64,000 nucleotides of DNA. It comes from Mesonia maritima. GTDB lineage: Bacteria > Bacteroidota > Bacteroidia > Flavobacteriales > Flavobacteriaceae. A model generated the notes under the pieces. That model saw only the letters and a program-made list of their open reading frames with translations, was not told the origin of the DNA and searched no databases. Of this stretch, positions 37,801 through 47,248 are shown in pieces. A program made the position numbers and the translations under genes. Position 1 is the stretch's first letter, and each line of letters starts with the position of its first letter. The stretch lies in assembly GCF_042433895.1 (NCBI RefSeq), contig NZ_JBHLUA010000015.1:1-64000 (forward strand), in the 5' to 3' direction.

Positions 37801-40800
37801 TAAGTCATAGGTGTGGTAGCCATCAACCTTATAGTATTGTATTGCTTATCAGATTTTTGCCAATATCCTATTAAAGATGGTAATTGATCACGTTCTTCTT
37901 CCTCTACTACCGCCTTAAAAGGTTCATAATCTTCCCAACTGTTGCCACTCCATATTTTTAATTCTATTTCTTCTATAGAATATTTATGCTTTACTTGTCG
38001 TAGTTCATTTCCTCCACGCACAACTTTTTGTGGAGGAATTAAATCTGTATAGTTATGAGCTCCACTTACATTCCCTCCTATCTTCTGAGAATTAATATTA
38101 GGAATCAACCCTTTCACAGATTTTAAATCTATATAAGTATCCAAGGGAATAATCGTATCAATATTTGCTGCATTTGGTATATATGCTACTCCCGAATTTC
38201 TAACTTCTAATTTTTGAATAGGATAAGTTTTATTGGTAAGCATATGGACTCCTTTAACAAGTTCTTCTGTACGATCAGTTTCCCGAGAAGAGTTTGTATA
38301 AGGTAACGGAGGTACGGGGGTACGGTCTACAGTAGAGTCGTATTCCCATTTAAGTTTTACGGTAAAACTTTTGCAAACTTTGGCAAATAATACCTTAATA
38401 CATCCTCTCACATCTAATTTAGCATAGATCAAAAAGGGTTTAGCTGCCTCAACAGCCAATAAAGCATCAAGACCTATATCCAACTTCAAAACCCAAATAT
38501 CTACCAATATTTGTCCACCAGCCCCTATGAAGCCTCCTATTTGGGGCCGTTCAAAACTTATCTGACCTCCTACCTCGACATATGCACTAATTTTAACCTT
38601 TGCAGGGCCAAATCTCTTTTCTAAAAGAAATGAAGCTTTTGCTCCTGCCCGAATTCCTTGAGATGATAACATTAAATAAGACTGCGTGGTAAATAATGTG
38701 AGAAACTCAGCACTTACACGATTTTGTTCCGTACCAAAGTTTACATACCATCCCGATGGATTATTAAAAGGGAAATAAGCCTCTACATCTGCTTGTATAT
38801 CAAGTAGCCACCCTCTATTGTTTCCTGTATCCGGTATTGAATAGTCTGCACCTATTCCAAACTCAAGAGAATTCGGTCCCCAAGCAGCAAATGCATAAAA
38901 AGGAGGCTCGGTAGGGCTGTCTAATCCTATTCGTTTGGCAAGGATAGATGCACTTCCATCAATTACCACTGCTGTAGGTAAAGATAGTACAAGCATAGCT
39001 CTTACCGAAAGTAAAGACCCTCCATCAAAACTAGTCCCAAAAATGGCTCCTGCACCTAATGCAATAGGGTTCTGATAATTTTCTGTATCTTCAGGTTGAC
39101 TAAATTTTGAAATATGAATACCACGCGGTGGGGCTTTATAATATTCCTGCCATTTGGCATCGGAAGCTAAGCCTACAGCTTCTTTTTCTACAAGATATCG
39201 ATAACCTAATAATCCTCTAAATCCATAAATACCCACAGGACCAATAGGAATAGGTTTCGGCAAATCTACATTTGCATCTACCACAAAAGCAGGATATTTG
39301 GGGTGTAAACGCATAGCAGCATAGGCGGCTATTTTTGCCTTTGGAAGCTTTAAAGAGATTTCACCCTGATACTCTCCGGATTCTCCAGGGTCTGGTATGG
39401 ATAGTGCGCCATTAATTATAGCCATGGCAGCCTCAGGACTAGCTGTACCGGGTATGATTAAATCTATAGCGATAGTTTTAATATGTATAAAAGAATCGCC
39501 CACCCCATTGTAATCATCATTATCAACGGTATAATAATATTTTATGCCTTCCCCACGGGCATCAATACCTAACGGATCTATACTTATAGCCCCATCGAAA
39601 CCCCAATAATTGTAGTTACGACCGTCTTGTTGGTGAGAGCCAAAGTGCACATTTGTAACGGCTACTTCTACAGGACCTAAATTTAAACTAATATTGGTAG
39701 GTATGCTTGTGTTACCTCCTTCTATCTCCATCCTTCCGTTTTCATATATTCTCAATTTCGGAATAATGATTTTTTGATCGCCAATTAGTTTATTCATTAC
39801 ATCATCCTGAAACCAAATCTCACAAGAAACCCCCAAGAAAAAATTATCGTTTACTTCTCCTAAGTGAGCAGAAAGAATATTAAATGTCACAAAATCGAAA
39901 AGGGTAAAAGGTACTCCTTGAGGATCACTGAACGTCAATTCAAAATTGCCGTTACTTTCTATGTCTCCTACTATCATTAATTTTGCATCAGCATTACCTT
40001 CTTTTAAACCTGGAATAGTTAGCAAGCCTTCTATACGAACATCTTCTATGATATTTTGCTTTAAGCGTACATCAAAATAATTGAACCCTATAAACCAATT
40101 ACCAATTTGTGTACCTAAGTATGCATTCCCATTATTAGAATCTCCTGATAAGGTCTCTAGGGAAATAGTACCCGAGACTCCTCCTGTTCCAATTAAAAGA
40201 TTACGCCCTGCCAACTGCAAGGTTGAATAGTCTGCATTAGAAAACCATTTTTTGGGGAGTGTGATAGAAACTAAATCCGCATAAACCCCTTGAAACTCAT
40301 TGGGTCTTCTGTCCGCATCGGCTTCAGGGATATTCCTATCTGTTCTAAAATCAAATTTTAGATTATTAATATTTATCAAAAGTCCTGTATCCCCTATTTG
40401 GGAGGGCGTTAAATCAAAATTATCGGGGTTGATAAATTCAAAACCTTTTTCTGAATGATAGGATACACCTCCAACATTATAAGTAAGTAAAGATTTCGCG
40501 CTATCATCTTCTATAACTTCTCCTTGACCATCTACCGGTTTTAACCAAGATCTAGGAAACTCAAGGGCTAAAAATAGGTTGTTCAGAGAAGCTAAAAAGT
40601 TTGGTGTCAGAAATTTTTGAAAGTTATCTACTGTGAAACTGCCAAATACATCATAAAATAAGCGTTCTAGTTTTTTTTGAACAGAACCAAAATCATCATC
40701 GCTTGATAAGTAATCATTTAGTACAAAATCAAAGACAGAATATTCATTACCATTAGAAGACAATTGTGTAATTAAATCTTCTATGATTTCTATTTCATTC

Positions 40801-41336
40801 CCCCCTACATTAAGCGTTAGTGGAGTTGCAGGATTATTATTGGTATTAAAATCATCTATAAATATCTGAAATGGTTCTTCACTATCACTTTGATCAATTC
40901 CATAGTCTGGATAAAAGACATTCATAAACATACTGAAAAGTTGAACCTCATCAATCCTTCCTAACTCTAACAATAAAGAATAAATTGCTTCAATTGAAAA
41001 ACTAAACGATTCTAAATCAAAGCTTTTTGTATACTTTAACAATGGCCAATTATAGAGTATTGACATAGGAAATTCTGAAGTATCTCCCTCTACAAAGCCA
41101 GGATTAAGTACTAAAGAAAAACCTTCTTCACCACCAAGATTAAGTCCTAATCTTTCAAAACTAACGATTGTGATATTATAATTAACTTCATGAGTATGAA
41201 TGCTCCCCTCAGTATAGAAGGCTTTAAAGTATAATTTGGAAAAAATCGAATTTAAACTATTTTCCACAAAGCCCAAGCTAGAGGGTAAATCATTTACTGA
41301 AATAAGTAATGATAATGGTGGTATATATCTGGCCAT
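34848..41336 (-). CDS. giant beta-rich protein, 2162 aa
   Basis: 2162 aa, no signal peptide. Residues about 1-1000 are alternating beta strands with glycine turns, with several amphipathic stretches (for example LSVRAMLVLSLPTAVVIDGS, GGQISFERPQIGGFIGAGG) resembling a long beta sheet or groove like lipid-transfer or adhesin proteins. Two or three Cys-rich sections follow (GCSIDRGGDNDGGP, CEKDEALCGLYED, CHCGTGYSFDPLICHYY, GYCDCETGSDVPG), which suggests metal sites or disulphides. The 1340-1800 part is helical, followed by a beta region. Partner of the 1763-aa and 979-aa genes in one operon. No known family that I can name with confidence. Confidence 0.75.
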   Translation of the reverse strand: MARYIPPLSLLISVNDLPSSLGFVENSLNSIFSKLYFKAFYTEGSIHTHEVNYNITIVSFERLGLNLGGEEGFSLVLNPGFVEGDTSEFPMSILYNWPLLKYTKSFDLESFSFSIEAIYSLLLELGRIDEVQLFSMFMNVFYPDYGIDQSDSEEPFQIFIDDFNTNNNPATPLTLNVGGNEIEIIEDLITQLSSNGNEYSVFDFVLNDYLSSDDDFGSVQKKLERLFYDVFGSFTVDNFQKFLTPNFLASLNNLFLALEFPRSWLKPVDGQGEVIEDDSAKSLLTYNVGGVSYHSEKGFEFINPDNFDLTPSQIGDTGLLININNLKFDFRTDRNIPEADADRRPNEFQGVYADLVSITLPKKWFSNADYSTLQLAGRNLLIGTGGVSGTISLETLSGDSNNGNAYLGTQIGNWFIGFNYFDVRLKQNIIEDVRIEGLLTIPGLKEGNADAKLMIVGDIESNGNFELTFSDPQGVPFTLFDFVTFNILSAHLGEVNDNFFLGVSCEIWFQDDVMNKLIGDQKIIIPKLRIYENGRMEIEGGNTSIPTNISLNLGPVEVAVTNVHFGSHQQDGRNYNYWGFDGAISIDPLGIDARGEGIKYYYTVDNDDYNGVGDSFIHIKTIAIDLIIPGTASPEAAMAIINGALSIPDPGESGEYQGEISLKLPKAKIAAYAAMRLHPKYPAFVVDANVDLPKPIPIGPVGIYGFRGLLGYRYLVEKEAVGLASDAKWQEYYKAPPRGIHISKFSQPEDTENYQNPIALGAGAIFGTSFDGGSLLSVRAMLVLSLPTAVVIDGSASILAKRIGLDSPTEPPFYAFAAWGPNSLEFGIGADYSIPDTGNNRGWLLDIQADVEAYFPFNNPSGWYVNFGTEQNRVSAEFLTLFTTQSYLMLSSQGIRAGAKASFLLEKRFGPAKVKISAYVEVGGQISFERPQIGGFIGAGGQILVDIWVLKLDIGLDALLAVEAAKPFLIYAKLDVRGCIKVLFAKVCKSFTVKLKWEYDSTVDRTPVPPLPYTNSSRETDRTEELVKGVHMLTNKTYPIQKLEVRNSGVAYIPNAANIDTIIPLDTYIDLKSVKGLIPNINSQKIGGNVSGAHNYTDLIPPQKVVRGGNELRQVKHKYSIEEIELKIWSGNSWEDYEPFKAVVEEEERDQLPSLIGYWQKSDKQYNTIRLMATTPMTYTEAGEPGWYVPEEHGITASQLFCKDEERSIHCGNFLNKEVGKEYFPPAQYYGHYINGAYFTLEGTYYVYDDLEDNQDKFLITNRSNTHGFNKSLQFENHKHLVLLLEEPSIEVRLKLNSDASSVTISYYKSVISAGIIPVYELIHEEQKTAAELQNEVIYINENEHISKVIIRPVEANQEEIAQLEQEIAAMFQQDYRNSNGIITGGIPANPELYQELKDQLDSLRGAGCSIDRGGDNDGGPGNGEDEDCEKDEALCGLYEDLLNIFNTCFLFPISSTSQVDQSCFDTFYQELQSFINKNPEYRLEEVLEPEYSLYFELRREISGWWEEGGEINIRSYVNFRDTAFILLERIRRAGNCHCGTGYSFDPLICHYYNTLNALLAQYFTVNQEEEIGDNLSYYNVVYEIIRNGLINSTLLNQPEMVEEISPLFDLYRQINEALQEGEQTLEMLDELKTTLASIVAILRREGYCDCETGSDVPGLEGNYNCYTSLQEFCWMTVENFEYNETIPGQEAIEEDYEAMVEAIENTAQPIWRPNSKYYLRFRLKDEVDGGENEGIYDYYYGFKTVGPIGHYHLDPNVNDLPVGANTDNFPLNTLSDYIDFRRSYPDAKGNLLKAKPLFYGFAQCKINLFFLKPMVYHMLTSWPSYQGLPLLNGDMHVAIKDPVTEEIIPYPLPSSYEQDSVPIPQSLSWNQDLRPLSPIQLETMNNLIEYANENYADMECTPVLGRPIVPRSPTFSLILTNLKPEKLYTVIIYNAFDSNGNGSLEDSESKQIHEYVFKTSRYENFRKQIESYLLEGEENSTPTPAIFDLPIALNSNDIDIAYQLISDPTYTGSSSLERQFYHKFDRIMEGVFGFEPLPVAVTTEFNKIIDSNTGDVVALLVRNPEPFNNPKIPIAEIENTIKVMASETMDAVGYSVLFSNDYSQALIMNTSKHLSDEFINLKFIYKIWDGSEYIVEEEPGVPNDEKLNTVYIKNISINPEN

Positions 41337-41345
41337 AATATATGT

Positions 41346-42713
41346 TTATTTTTTTATTTTGGATACTTTGATTTCATTATTTAGAATTTTTATCTCATAA
41401 GCCTTTGCTAGACCAACAGATTTGTAACCTCTGGCACTAGTTGTACTCCCATCTTTATGATGTAGATATCGATCAAGCATTCCATTTTCATCTACAAACC
41501 GATTATACATAGAATAACCTTGATATATAAAAATTGTCTTATTACTTACATAAAAAAATTGTATTTGAAACCCATAACTTTGCGAATTATTTAAAATAAA
41601 GGCAGGAATAACTGTGGCGAACTTCTCTTCACGATTATAAAGAACTAAATAGCCTGTACTATTACAATCATAACCATCTCTAGCAAAGCAGCAATCTTCT
41701 TCTTTTTTTGCAAACGCACCACAACCTATAGGGTAATCTACTCCTGTTGTTGTATAATAAATTTCATAATTATTAATATTAGGTAATCGTGTTACAAAAC
41801 TTCCATTTACGGGGTTAAATTCTTTTTGATAACCATCCTGTATTAATGTAGATAAAAGAGTATTTTCTAACATTTTGTAGTTTTCGATTGGCGGCAATAA
41901 TTTTTGTTCGTAATCTTCTGATAAATCCGCATCTACATAAGGATGCAGTTTTAGAAAATACATCCAAATATCATAGATATCTTTTCTTTTCTTTTTTTTC
42001 TCTTCTGTAATAGAATCACCACCTTGTTTAATATAAAAACCTAAAAAATTTTTATTGTTTTCTACAAGTTGGCCTAGAGGTTTGGGACCAAAAGGTAATA
42101 TAGAATCTATAGGATGAATAATACTTTGTAAGCTATCAGTTATTCTATTATACTTTATTGAGAATTTAATACTATCTCCTAAAAAACGCTTTTTTGCTAA
42201 TTCTTTGTAATGAATACTATCTTTAAATGAGCTTTGAATTAACTTTTGAATTTCGTCATTGGACAATAAGTCATATTTAATAATAGTGCCAACCTTTTTT
42301 AACCTTTGTTTATATAATTCATACAGAATTATAAATTGGGCTAAAGAATCTTTATTGAATTTTTCTAATTCATTAGGCAATAAAAACCTTTTGAAAGGTG
42401 CAGGTATTTTTTTTCCTTTGTATGGTATATAATTAAACTTTCTAATGCCACTGCGCCTAGCTCTTGCCTTACTTATAAATCTGTTTCTAAATTTTTTATC
42501 TTCTACTATTTTATCTTTCCTGTTTAAAATTGAGTCTTTTTCCTCCTCAAGTAAATACGGAATATCAATTGCACTAAAATATTTCACAAGAAAAGTATCC
42601 TTCTTAGCACCTTTTTTATCCTTAATGTAAGCTTGTTTATCAAATTTATTTGATTCTTTACAGGAAAACAGAAAAAAAAATAAAATGGACAATATGCAAC
42701 TACTCTTTATCAT
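41346..42713 (-). CDS. lipoprotein of giant-protein operon
   Basis: 455 aa. Lipoprotein signal peptide with lipobox FLFSC (Cys18), then a Lys-rich helical part (residues 20-290) and a C-terminal domain with Cys cluster CGAFAKKEEDCCFARDGYDC (about residues 325-345) and aromatic beta strands. Its start overlaps the stop of the 979-aa gene by 4 nt, so it is translationally coupled. It is the only member of the operon with an export signal and could be the envelope anchor for the large proteins (inference). Confidence 0.78.
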   Translation of the reverse strand: MIKSSCILSILFFFLFSCKESNKFDKQAYIKDKKGAKKDTFLVKYFSAIDIPYLLEEEKDSILNRKDKIVEDKKFRNRFISKARARRSGIRKFNYIPYKGKKIPAPFKRFLLPNELEKFNKDSLAQFIILYELYKQRLKKVGTIIKYDLLSNDEIQKLIQSSFKDSIHYKELAKKRFLGDSIKFSIKYNRITDSLQSIIHPIDSILPFGPKPLGQLVENNKNFLGFYIKQGGDSITEEKKKKRKDIYDIWMYFLKLHPYVDADLSEDYEQKLLPPIENYKMLENTLLSTLIQDGYQKEFNPVNGSFVTRLPNINNYEIYYTTTGVDYPIGCGAFAKKEEDCCFARDGYDCNSTGYLVLYNREEKFATVIPAFILNNSQSYGFQIQFFYVSNKTIFIYQGYSMYNRFVDENGMLDRYLHHKDGSTTSARGYKSVGLAKAYEIKILNNEIKVSKIKK

Positions 42714-45649
42714 AAAACTTTATTTCCATCATTTAATACTACATTTTGAGAATGTAAATGTCCGTCATGTAAATTCCACCAAATATCTGGTGTTGTATTG
42801 GGAAGGTCGTTTAAGTTATTATAATGATATGGTTCATCGCCAATATAATGAAACCCAAAACCAAAAAAGTTTAGTGCATTAATAAAATTCTGATCATCCA
42901 CAGGTACAAAAGTATAATTACTATCAAATGCTTGTCCATTAACATGCTGTGAACTAGGATAACAAGAACCTTTTATATAAGCAAATCCTTCGCTTATTAC
43001 ATTTTGGTTTGCCCGTATTAAAGCACCTAAAACAGCTCCAGCAAGAGGTGGACTGGCATATAATCTTAAAGTTCCTTGAAACTTCAAATCAAATCCTATA
43101 GCTGTATCTCTAAAGTAATTAGTGACATTTCCATTTGTTGCAGTTATAGATTCTGTAACAACTCTCACCATAAATGATTTTTTTCCTTGATTATTATACC
43201 TTCTTATATTATAATTACCTTCAGTGACAATATCGCCACTATTATTTTCATATGACCGAGTAGCATCTACACCAGGAACATTTTCATTAGCATAGTTTAT
43301 AAATTGTACAAATCCATTAGGGACTGCACCCAAAATTCCACTTTGCTTATCCATCTCATTTGCCATCACCAACTCTAATCCATTAACGGCATTTGCTTCA
43401 CCTTCAGCTAAACCTTGTATTTCTGAAGTATTATTTTGTGTGTTATAATAAACATAGTAAACTCTTTCTTGGTTGTAAGCTAGTGCAATTGCAAAATCAA
43501 CATTGTCTGTTATCTTAATAATGCCGTCATGGTAAACTCGAAACTCTATTCGATTATCTAAAGCAGTTCCGTCTTGTAATGCTGTTATATCTTCATCTTC
43601 AGAAAAAGCGTAAGAGCTAAAAAATTGATTATCTCTACTGTAAACTATAATGTCATTATCATTATGTTGCGGTGTAATTATATTTGAATTTTGATTATCA
43701 TCAAAACCTTGAAGTCTAACCGTGTAAGCAAAATATCCATTAGCATTATTGTCTTGCTGCGGATTACCCGTTATAGGTTCTAAATGAATAAAACGTTGAT
43801 GGTTATCACTTAATTGTGTATCTGCTTTTATTGAAATCATTTCATCAATAGTCAAACCTAATAGCATACAGTTTTCCTTATGGTTTTTTCCAGAATCAGC
43901 TAAATCATTACTTCTAAAAAAATTGATACTTGGCATTTTAGTATTATTGATATTACCTGTAATATCATATTCACGACAAATAAACTTTAATCTTTCACTT
44001 ATAATTCTATATGAAGGATTTTGTATAAATGAAGATAATTGTTGCTCATAAGTATTTAGATATTCTTTTCCAGAAACCTTAGCTGTATTTTCATATTCAA
44101 TTCTTGCATACATTAGAACACGGCCATCTCCCCAATAAGCACCATTTATCATGTTTAATTCAAAATTACCGGTTCCTTCAAGGTTATAATTCGCATCATA
44201 ATTAGGATGATTTGCATCATAATGCATTGGTTCTCTAACATATCTTGGATTAGCACTTTCAACAGATCCTACATCTAAATTATCCGTTAAGCTAAATTGT
44301 GGGATGTCAATAGAACAAAATGCAGAATCATAATAATGTATATTCTCCAATACACTATCATTAACATTATTAGAATTGTGTTTTGCTCTATAATAATGTA
44401 ATCTCACATAATTGCTTATATAAGCACGGGAAGTTCCTGACTGTGTATTTGGAAAAAGTATTCTGAATACATTTGTCCAAGTTGTGTGGTCGGGACTATT
44501 ACCGTTATCAATAAGATCAGCAGTTTTAAAATATCGAGATGTAACCCCGTTATTACTATTACCTTTATCTTTACTTAGATTGGTTTTAGTATAAAGAATA
44601 GGATTTATGTTATCACCTATTCGTAAACTAAGTTTTAAAGAGTTTTGATTTCCTGAAGTGTGGGTAGCTGTCAATATGAGTATGGGCCATTGATTTGTTT
44701 GATATTCCTGTGCATTAAATGGGCTATTTCCTGATTGAGTTCTTATTTGGATATTATTAGAGTCTGTCCCAGACACCTTGTAATTTTGATAAAAATTGTA
44801 AGAGTATCCTTTTTCACTTCGTATATCAACATAGATCTTATTTTTCGAATAAAATTTTTCAATTAATTTAGTATATAAAAACTTATTATTGCTAGCATTT
44901 GTACTAGTAGTTTGAGTATTATTAGATACGTTTATGTCATAATACTTCACACCTTCATTAAAATACATGCCATATAAAGCAGCTGGATCTATAAATTTTA
45001 AAATTTCTTCACGTTTTAATCTCTGTTCAAAACCATTGAGGTTTGTTACATTTATTTGATTATATGCTGCTCTCAAAAACCCTAAGTCGAAACTATTGAA
45101 ATTACTTTTCAAAACTATTTCAAAACCGATTTTATGTGAAGTGCCAAAAGTTCCAATCCATTCACCTTCTTTAACCCACACCGGGGATATCTGTAAATTT
45201 TTGTAACTAAAAAAATCATCGATAAGATCTGTATCTAATAACGAATTATCATATCCTATTTGCGAACAAGAAAAATCATCAATAAGCGAATCTTGTCTCA
45301 TTCTACTAATTAAATCATTACTTGTTGCAGCATTGTATATTTGTATAGTGCAGCTACCGTTCTCACTAATTAAAGAATCTTTACGAACACCTCTATATAC
45401 ATAATATTCTACATCTACAGGGACTTCTAGATTATTATCTGGCCTAATTATAAGATTAACTAAGGAATTATCGTCTGTAGATTGCTGGACTAGCATCATT
45501 CCACTTCGACATGCAAATGCTTTTGCTTCGGTTGTAAGATCAAATCTAGACGTTGTTCTATATATATTTTCAGGGTCAGCATATAAAGGACCGTAAGCAT
45601 CTCCTGCTAATTGTGTTGTTAAGTTTGCTGGATCTATAAAAAAATGCAT
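42710..45649 (-). CDS. 979-aa protein with C-terminal M15-type zinc peptidase-like domain
   Basis: 979 aa, no signal peptide. The first 70 residues (MHFFIDPANLTTQLAGDAYG ... RFDLTTEAKAF) form a short module also present as the 61-aa ORF at 46173-46358. The middle is Asn-rich and beta-like. Residues about 885-970 match peptidase M15: SxHxxGxAxD as SSQHVNGQAFD (His902, Asp909) and the distal His motif DGHLH (His966), the three zinc ligands of D-Ala-D-Ala or endolysin-type carboxypeptidases. First gene of the operon, 138 nt after its predicted transcription start. It may act on peptidoglycan; how it leaves the cytoplasm is unclear. Confidence 0.78.
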   Translation of the reverse strand: MHFFIDPANLTTQLAGDAYGPLYADPENIYRTTSRFDLTTEAKAFACRSGMMLVQQSTDDNSLVNLIIRPDNNLEVPVDVEYYVYRGVRKDSLISENGSCTIQIYNAATSNDLISRMRQDSLIDDFSCSQIGYDNSLLDTDLIDDFFSYKNLQISPVWVKEGEWIGTFGTSHKIGFEIVLKSNFNSFDLGFLRAAYNQINVTNLNGFEQRLKREEILKFIDPAALYGMYFNEGVKYYDINVSNNTQTTSTNASNNKFLYTKLIEKFYSKNKIYVDIRSEKGYSYNFYQNYKVSGTDSNNIQIRTQSGNSPFNAQEYQTNQWPILILTATHTSGNQNSLKLSLRIGDNINPILYTKTNLSKDKGNSNNGVTSRYFKTADLIDNGNSPDHTTWTNVFRILFPNTQSGTSRAYISNYVRLHYYRAKHNSNNVNDSVLENIHYYDSAFCSIDIPQFSLTDNLDVGSVESANPRYVREPMHYDANHPNYDANYNLEGTGNFELNMINGAYWGDGRVLMYARIEYENTAKVSGKEYLNTYEQQLSSFIQNPSYRIISERLKFICREYDITGNINNTKMPSINFFRSNDLADSGKNHKENCMLLGLTIDEMISIKADTQLSDNHQRFIHLEPITGNPQQDNNANGYFAYTVRLQGFDDNQNSNIITPQHNDNDIIVYSRDNQFFSSYAFSEDEDITALQDGTALDNRIEFRVYHDGIIKITDNVDFAIALAYNQERVYYVYYNTQNNTSEIQGLAEGEANAVNGLELVMANEMDKQSGILGAVPNGFVQFINYANENVPGVDATRSYENNSGDIVTEGNYNIRRYNNQGKKSFMVRVVTESITATNGNVTNYFRDTAIGFDLKFQGTLRLYASPPLAGAVLGALIRANQNVISEGFAYIKGSCYPSSQHVNGQAFDSNYTFVPVDDQNFINALNFFGFGFHYIGDEPYHYNNLNDLPNTTPDIWWNLHDGHLHSQNVVLNDGNKVL

Positions 45650-46172
45650 ATAAAAAAGAATGTTTTTAAAATAAAATATCTTAATAATTTGCAGTTACCA
45701 CAGCATTGGTCAACGTGCAATATGGGGTCAATAATGGACTTATTTTTTAAAGAGGGAGGAAAAACAAGACCTTAAACGGAATTAATTTACTTTAAAGTTC
45801 AACGAATAAAATAAAAGAAACAATGCGGGAAAATACGTATATTACATTATATTTTTTTCTAAAAAAACCTTTAAAACTAGGTTACTTACCTTAAAGCTTC
45901 ATTCCTTCATTGATTAGTATTGCAGAGGCTCAGCCCGATCTAATATATTTTTCTTTATATATTGCCATTTTAAAAATTTTAGATATTATAAGATGTACGT
46001 ATTTCATTTTAAAACTTCCTCATTAATAAAATAAATCTCATAATTAACCTGTGCTCTATAAAAAATTATCATAAGATAGAACGAAATAGTTACTCCTCAA
46101 CTTACCATTATTTTATGATTTATTTTCCATCATAAGGGATTCAGATGTATTCAATAATATTCTACCATTAGA
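45650..46172. other. regulatory spacer between 979-aa gene and 61-aa ORF
   Basis: Contains the operator at 45821-45842 and a probable leader of about 138 nt. The rest (45850-46172) is AT-rich with no gene. Confidence 0.5.
45793..45842 (-). promoter_or_regulatory. operator + promoter of giant-protein operon
   Basis: Read on the minus strand: ATATACGTATTTTCCCGCATTG, then exactly 20 nt, then GAACTTTA (-7 box, 45793-45800). Same architecture as six other sites in the window, with one change (GCATTG for GTATTG). The operator overlaps the -33 TTG. Confidence 0.7.
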
Positions 46173-46358
46173 TTATTGAACTCCTGCTACATTTGTAATT
46201 GCATAAGCAGCAGCAGCATCTTCAATTTCAAATCTACTCTCTAAATTGTATCTTTCGTAGGTAACTTGGTTTTCCACAAAATCAGGTAAGTCTCCAAATG
46301 ACTTTGTAGAAATTTGGGAAATTATTTCCGTAGGGTTTGCAAAAAAATAATAAGCCAT
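46173..46358 (-). CDS. 61-aa protein matching the N-terminal module of the 979-aa protein
   Basis: MAYYFFANPTEIISQISTKS ... YERYNLESRFEIED parallels MHFFIDPANLTTQLAGDAYG ... RTTSRFDLTTE: the same M-x-x-F-x-x-P-x-x-I/L-x-x-Q start, then a Phe/Tyr-Gly-x-Leu, then an ArgPhe motif. The protein ends at residue 61 with a natural stop. It is either a truncated paralogue or a real small protein of the same docking-module type; I cannot tell which. Confidence 0.55.
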   Translation of the reverse strand: MAYYFFANPTEIISQISTKSFGDLPDFVENQVTYERYNLESRFEIEDAAAAYAITNVAGVQ

Positions 46359-46705
46359 TTTTATGCTTTTTAAAAATGATTAATTCATAAGTTTAGAGAT
46401 GAAAACTATAATAATAGCCTTGATTAATAACTTCGAAAAGTTAAACACAAAAAAAGTTCTCACTATTAAATATATAAAAATTAAATCAAAAAGAAAATAA
46501 TAACTTTTGAGTTTAAAATTTTCAAACTCTTCCTTATATATTCAAACTTATCAGTAGCCCAAAAAGATACTGACAAGATTTATCTGTCTATTACAAGTTA
46601 TTCTTAATTTAACGTACAAGAACTTTAAGTTTCATTTTTCAGATAGCTTAAAAAAGCTAAGTAAGATAGAGGATAACTTAGAAGTTACCCTCTATAATCT
46701 AATTA
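46359..46705. other. AT-rich intergenic region
   Basis: No gene. A palindrome-like AGATAGAGGATAACTTAGAAGTTACCCTCTATAATC region (46668-46702) forms a stem (GAGGATAACTT / AAGTTACCCTC) and probably ends the patatin operon transcript. Confidence 0.45.
46669..46700 (-). terminator. stem-loop after the 164-aa lipoprotein gene
   Basis: AGAGGATAACTT and AAGTTACCCTCT pair with one bulge around AG. It lies directly 3' of the lipoprotein stop codon on the minus strand and is followed by AT-rich DNA. Confidence 0.5.
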
Positions 46706-47200
46706 TTATCCTTCGTCATCTGAACAGATTGGAGCTGTAAATTTCCCCTCAAGGTTATTTTTCCCGTCCGAGCTGTTTACACGGATTTTGGCCTCAATTT
46801 CGGTCTGGGTGATGGATATAATCTCGTAGTCGATACCACTACCTACAGTAATAAAATCTTCAGAATTTGGATCGCTAAAACTTACAAATACATCATTAGT
46901 TGAACCTTCAGTACGTGGTCCTGAAATGGTAATGGTATAAGCCTCTGAAAACTGATTGGTTTCACAACCCACATCTTCACTACTCAAAAATACAGAAAGC
47001 CGTTCTTCATCAAAAGTTTCGATAACATAGGCACTACTACCGTTGCCAGTAAAAGGCTCACCAAATAGCTCTCCGCTAACGAGGGTGTCTGGAATTTCTG
47101 AACCGCCATTGTCACTGCTGGAATCATCATCTGAGCTACAGCTTTCAATTACAAGTGCAAGGATTAAAAAATTTAAATACATTAATCGTTTCATCATCAT
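46706..47200 (-). CDS. surface-type lipoprotein
   Basis: 164 aa. Signal peptide with lipobox VIESC (Cys21), followed directly by Ser-Ser-Asp-Asp-Asp, the acidic tail typical of surface-exported lipoproteins in Bacteroidetes. The mature domain is beta-rich (SEAYTITISGPRTEGSTNDV), with two Cys (GCETN, APICSDDEG) likely in a disulphide. No family known to me. Same strand as the patatin gene, 48 nt downstream, so possibly in its operon. Confidence 0.78.
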   Translation of the reverse strand: MMMKRLMYLNFLILALVIESCSSDDDSSSDNGGSEIPDTLVSGELFGEPFTGNGSSAYVIETFDEERLSVFLSSEDVGCETNQFSEAYTITISGPRTEGSTNDVFVSFSDPNSEDFITVGSGIDYEIISITQTEIEAKIRVNSSDGKNNLEGKFTAPICSDDEG

Positions 47201-47248
47201 GTTTTTATAAAATTATTATTCATTCTATTTTTTGGTTCCGCTAAATTA

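Noticed and set aside
29550..45649. Extracellular contractile injection system
   Set aside because: No sheath, tube, baseplate, spike or AAA+ ATPase genes are present; the giant proteins alone do not support it.
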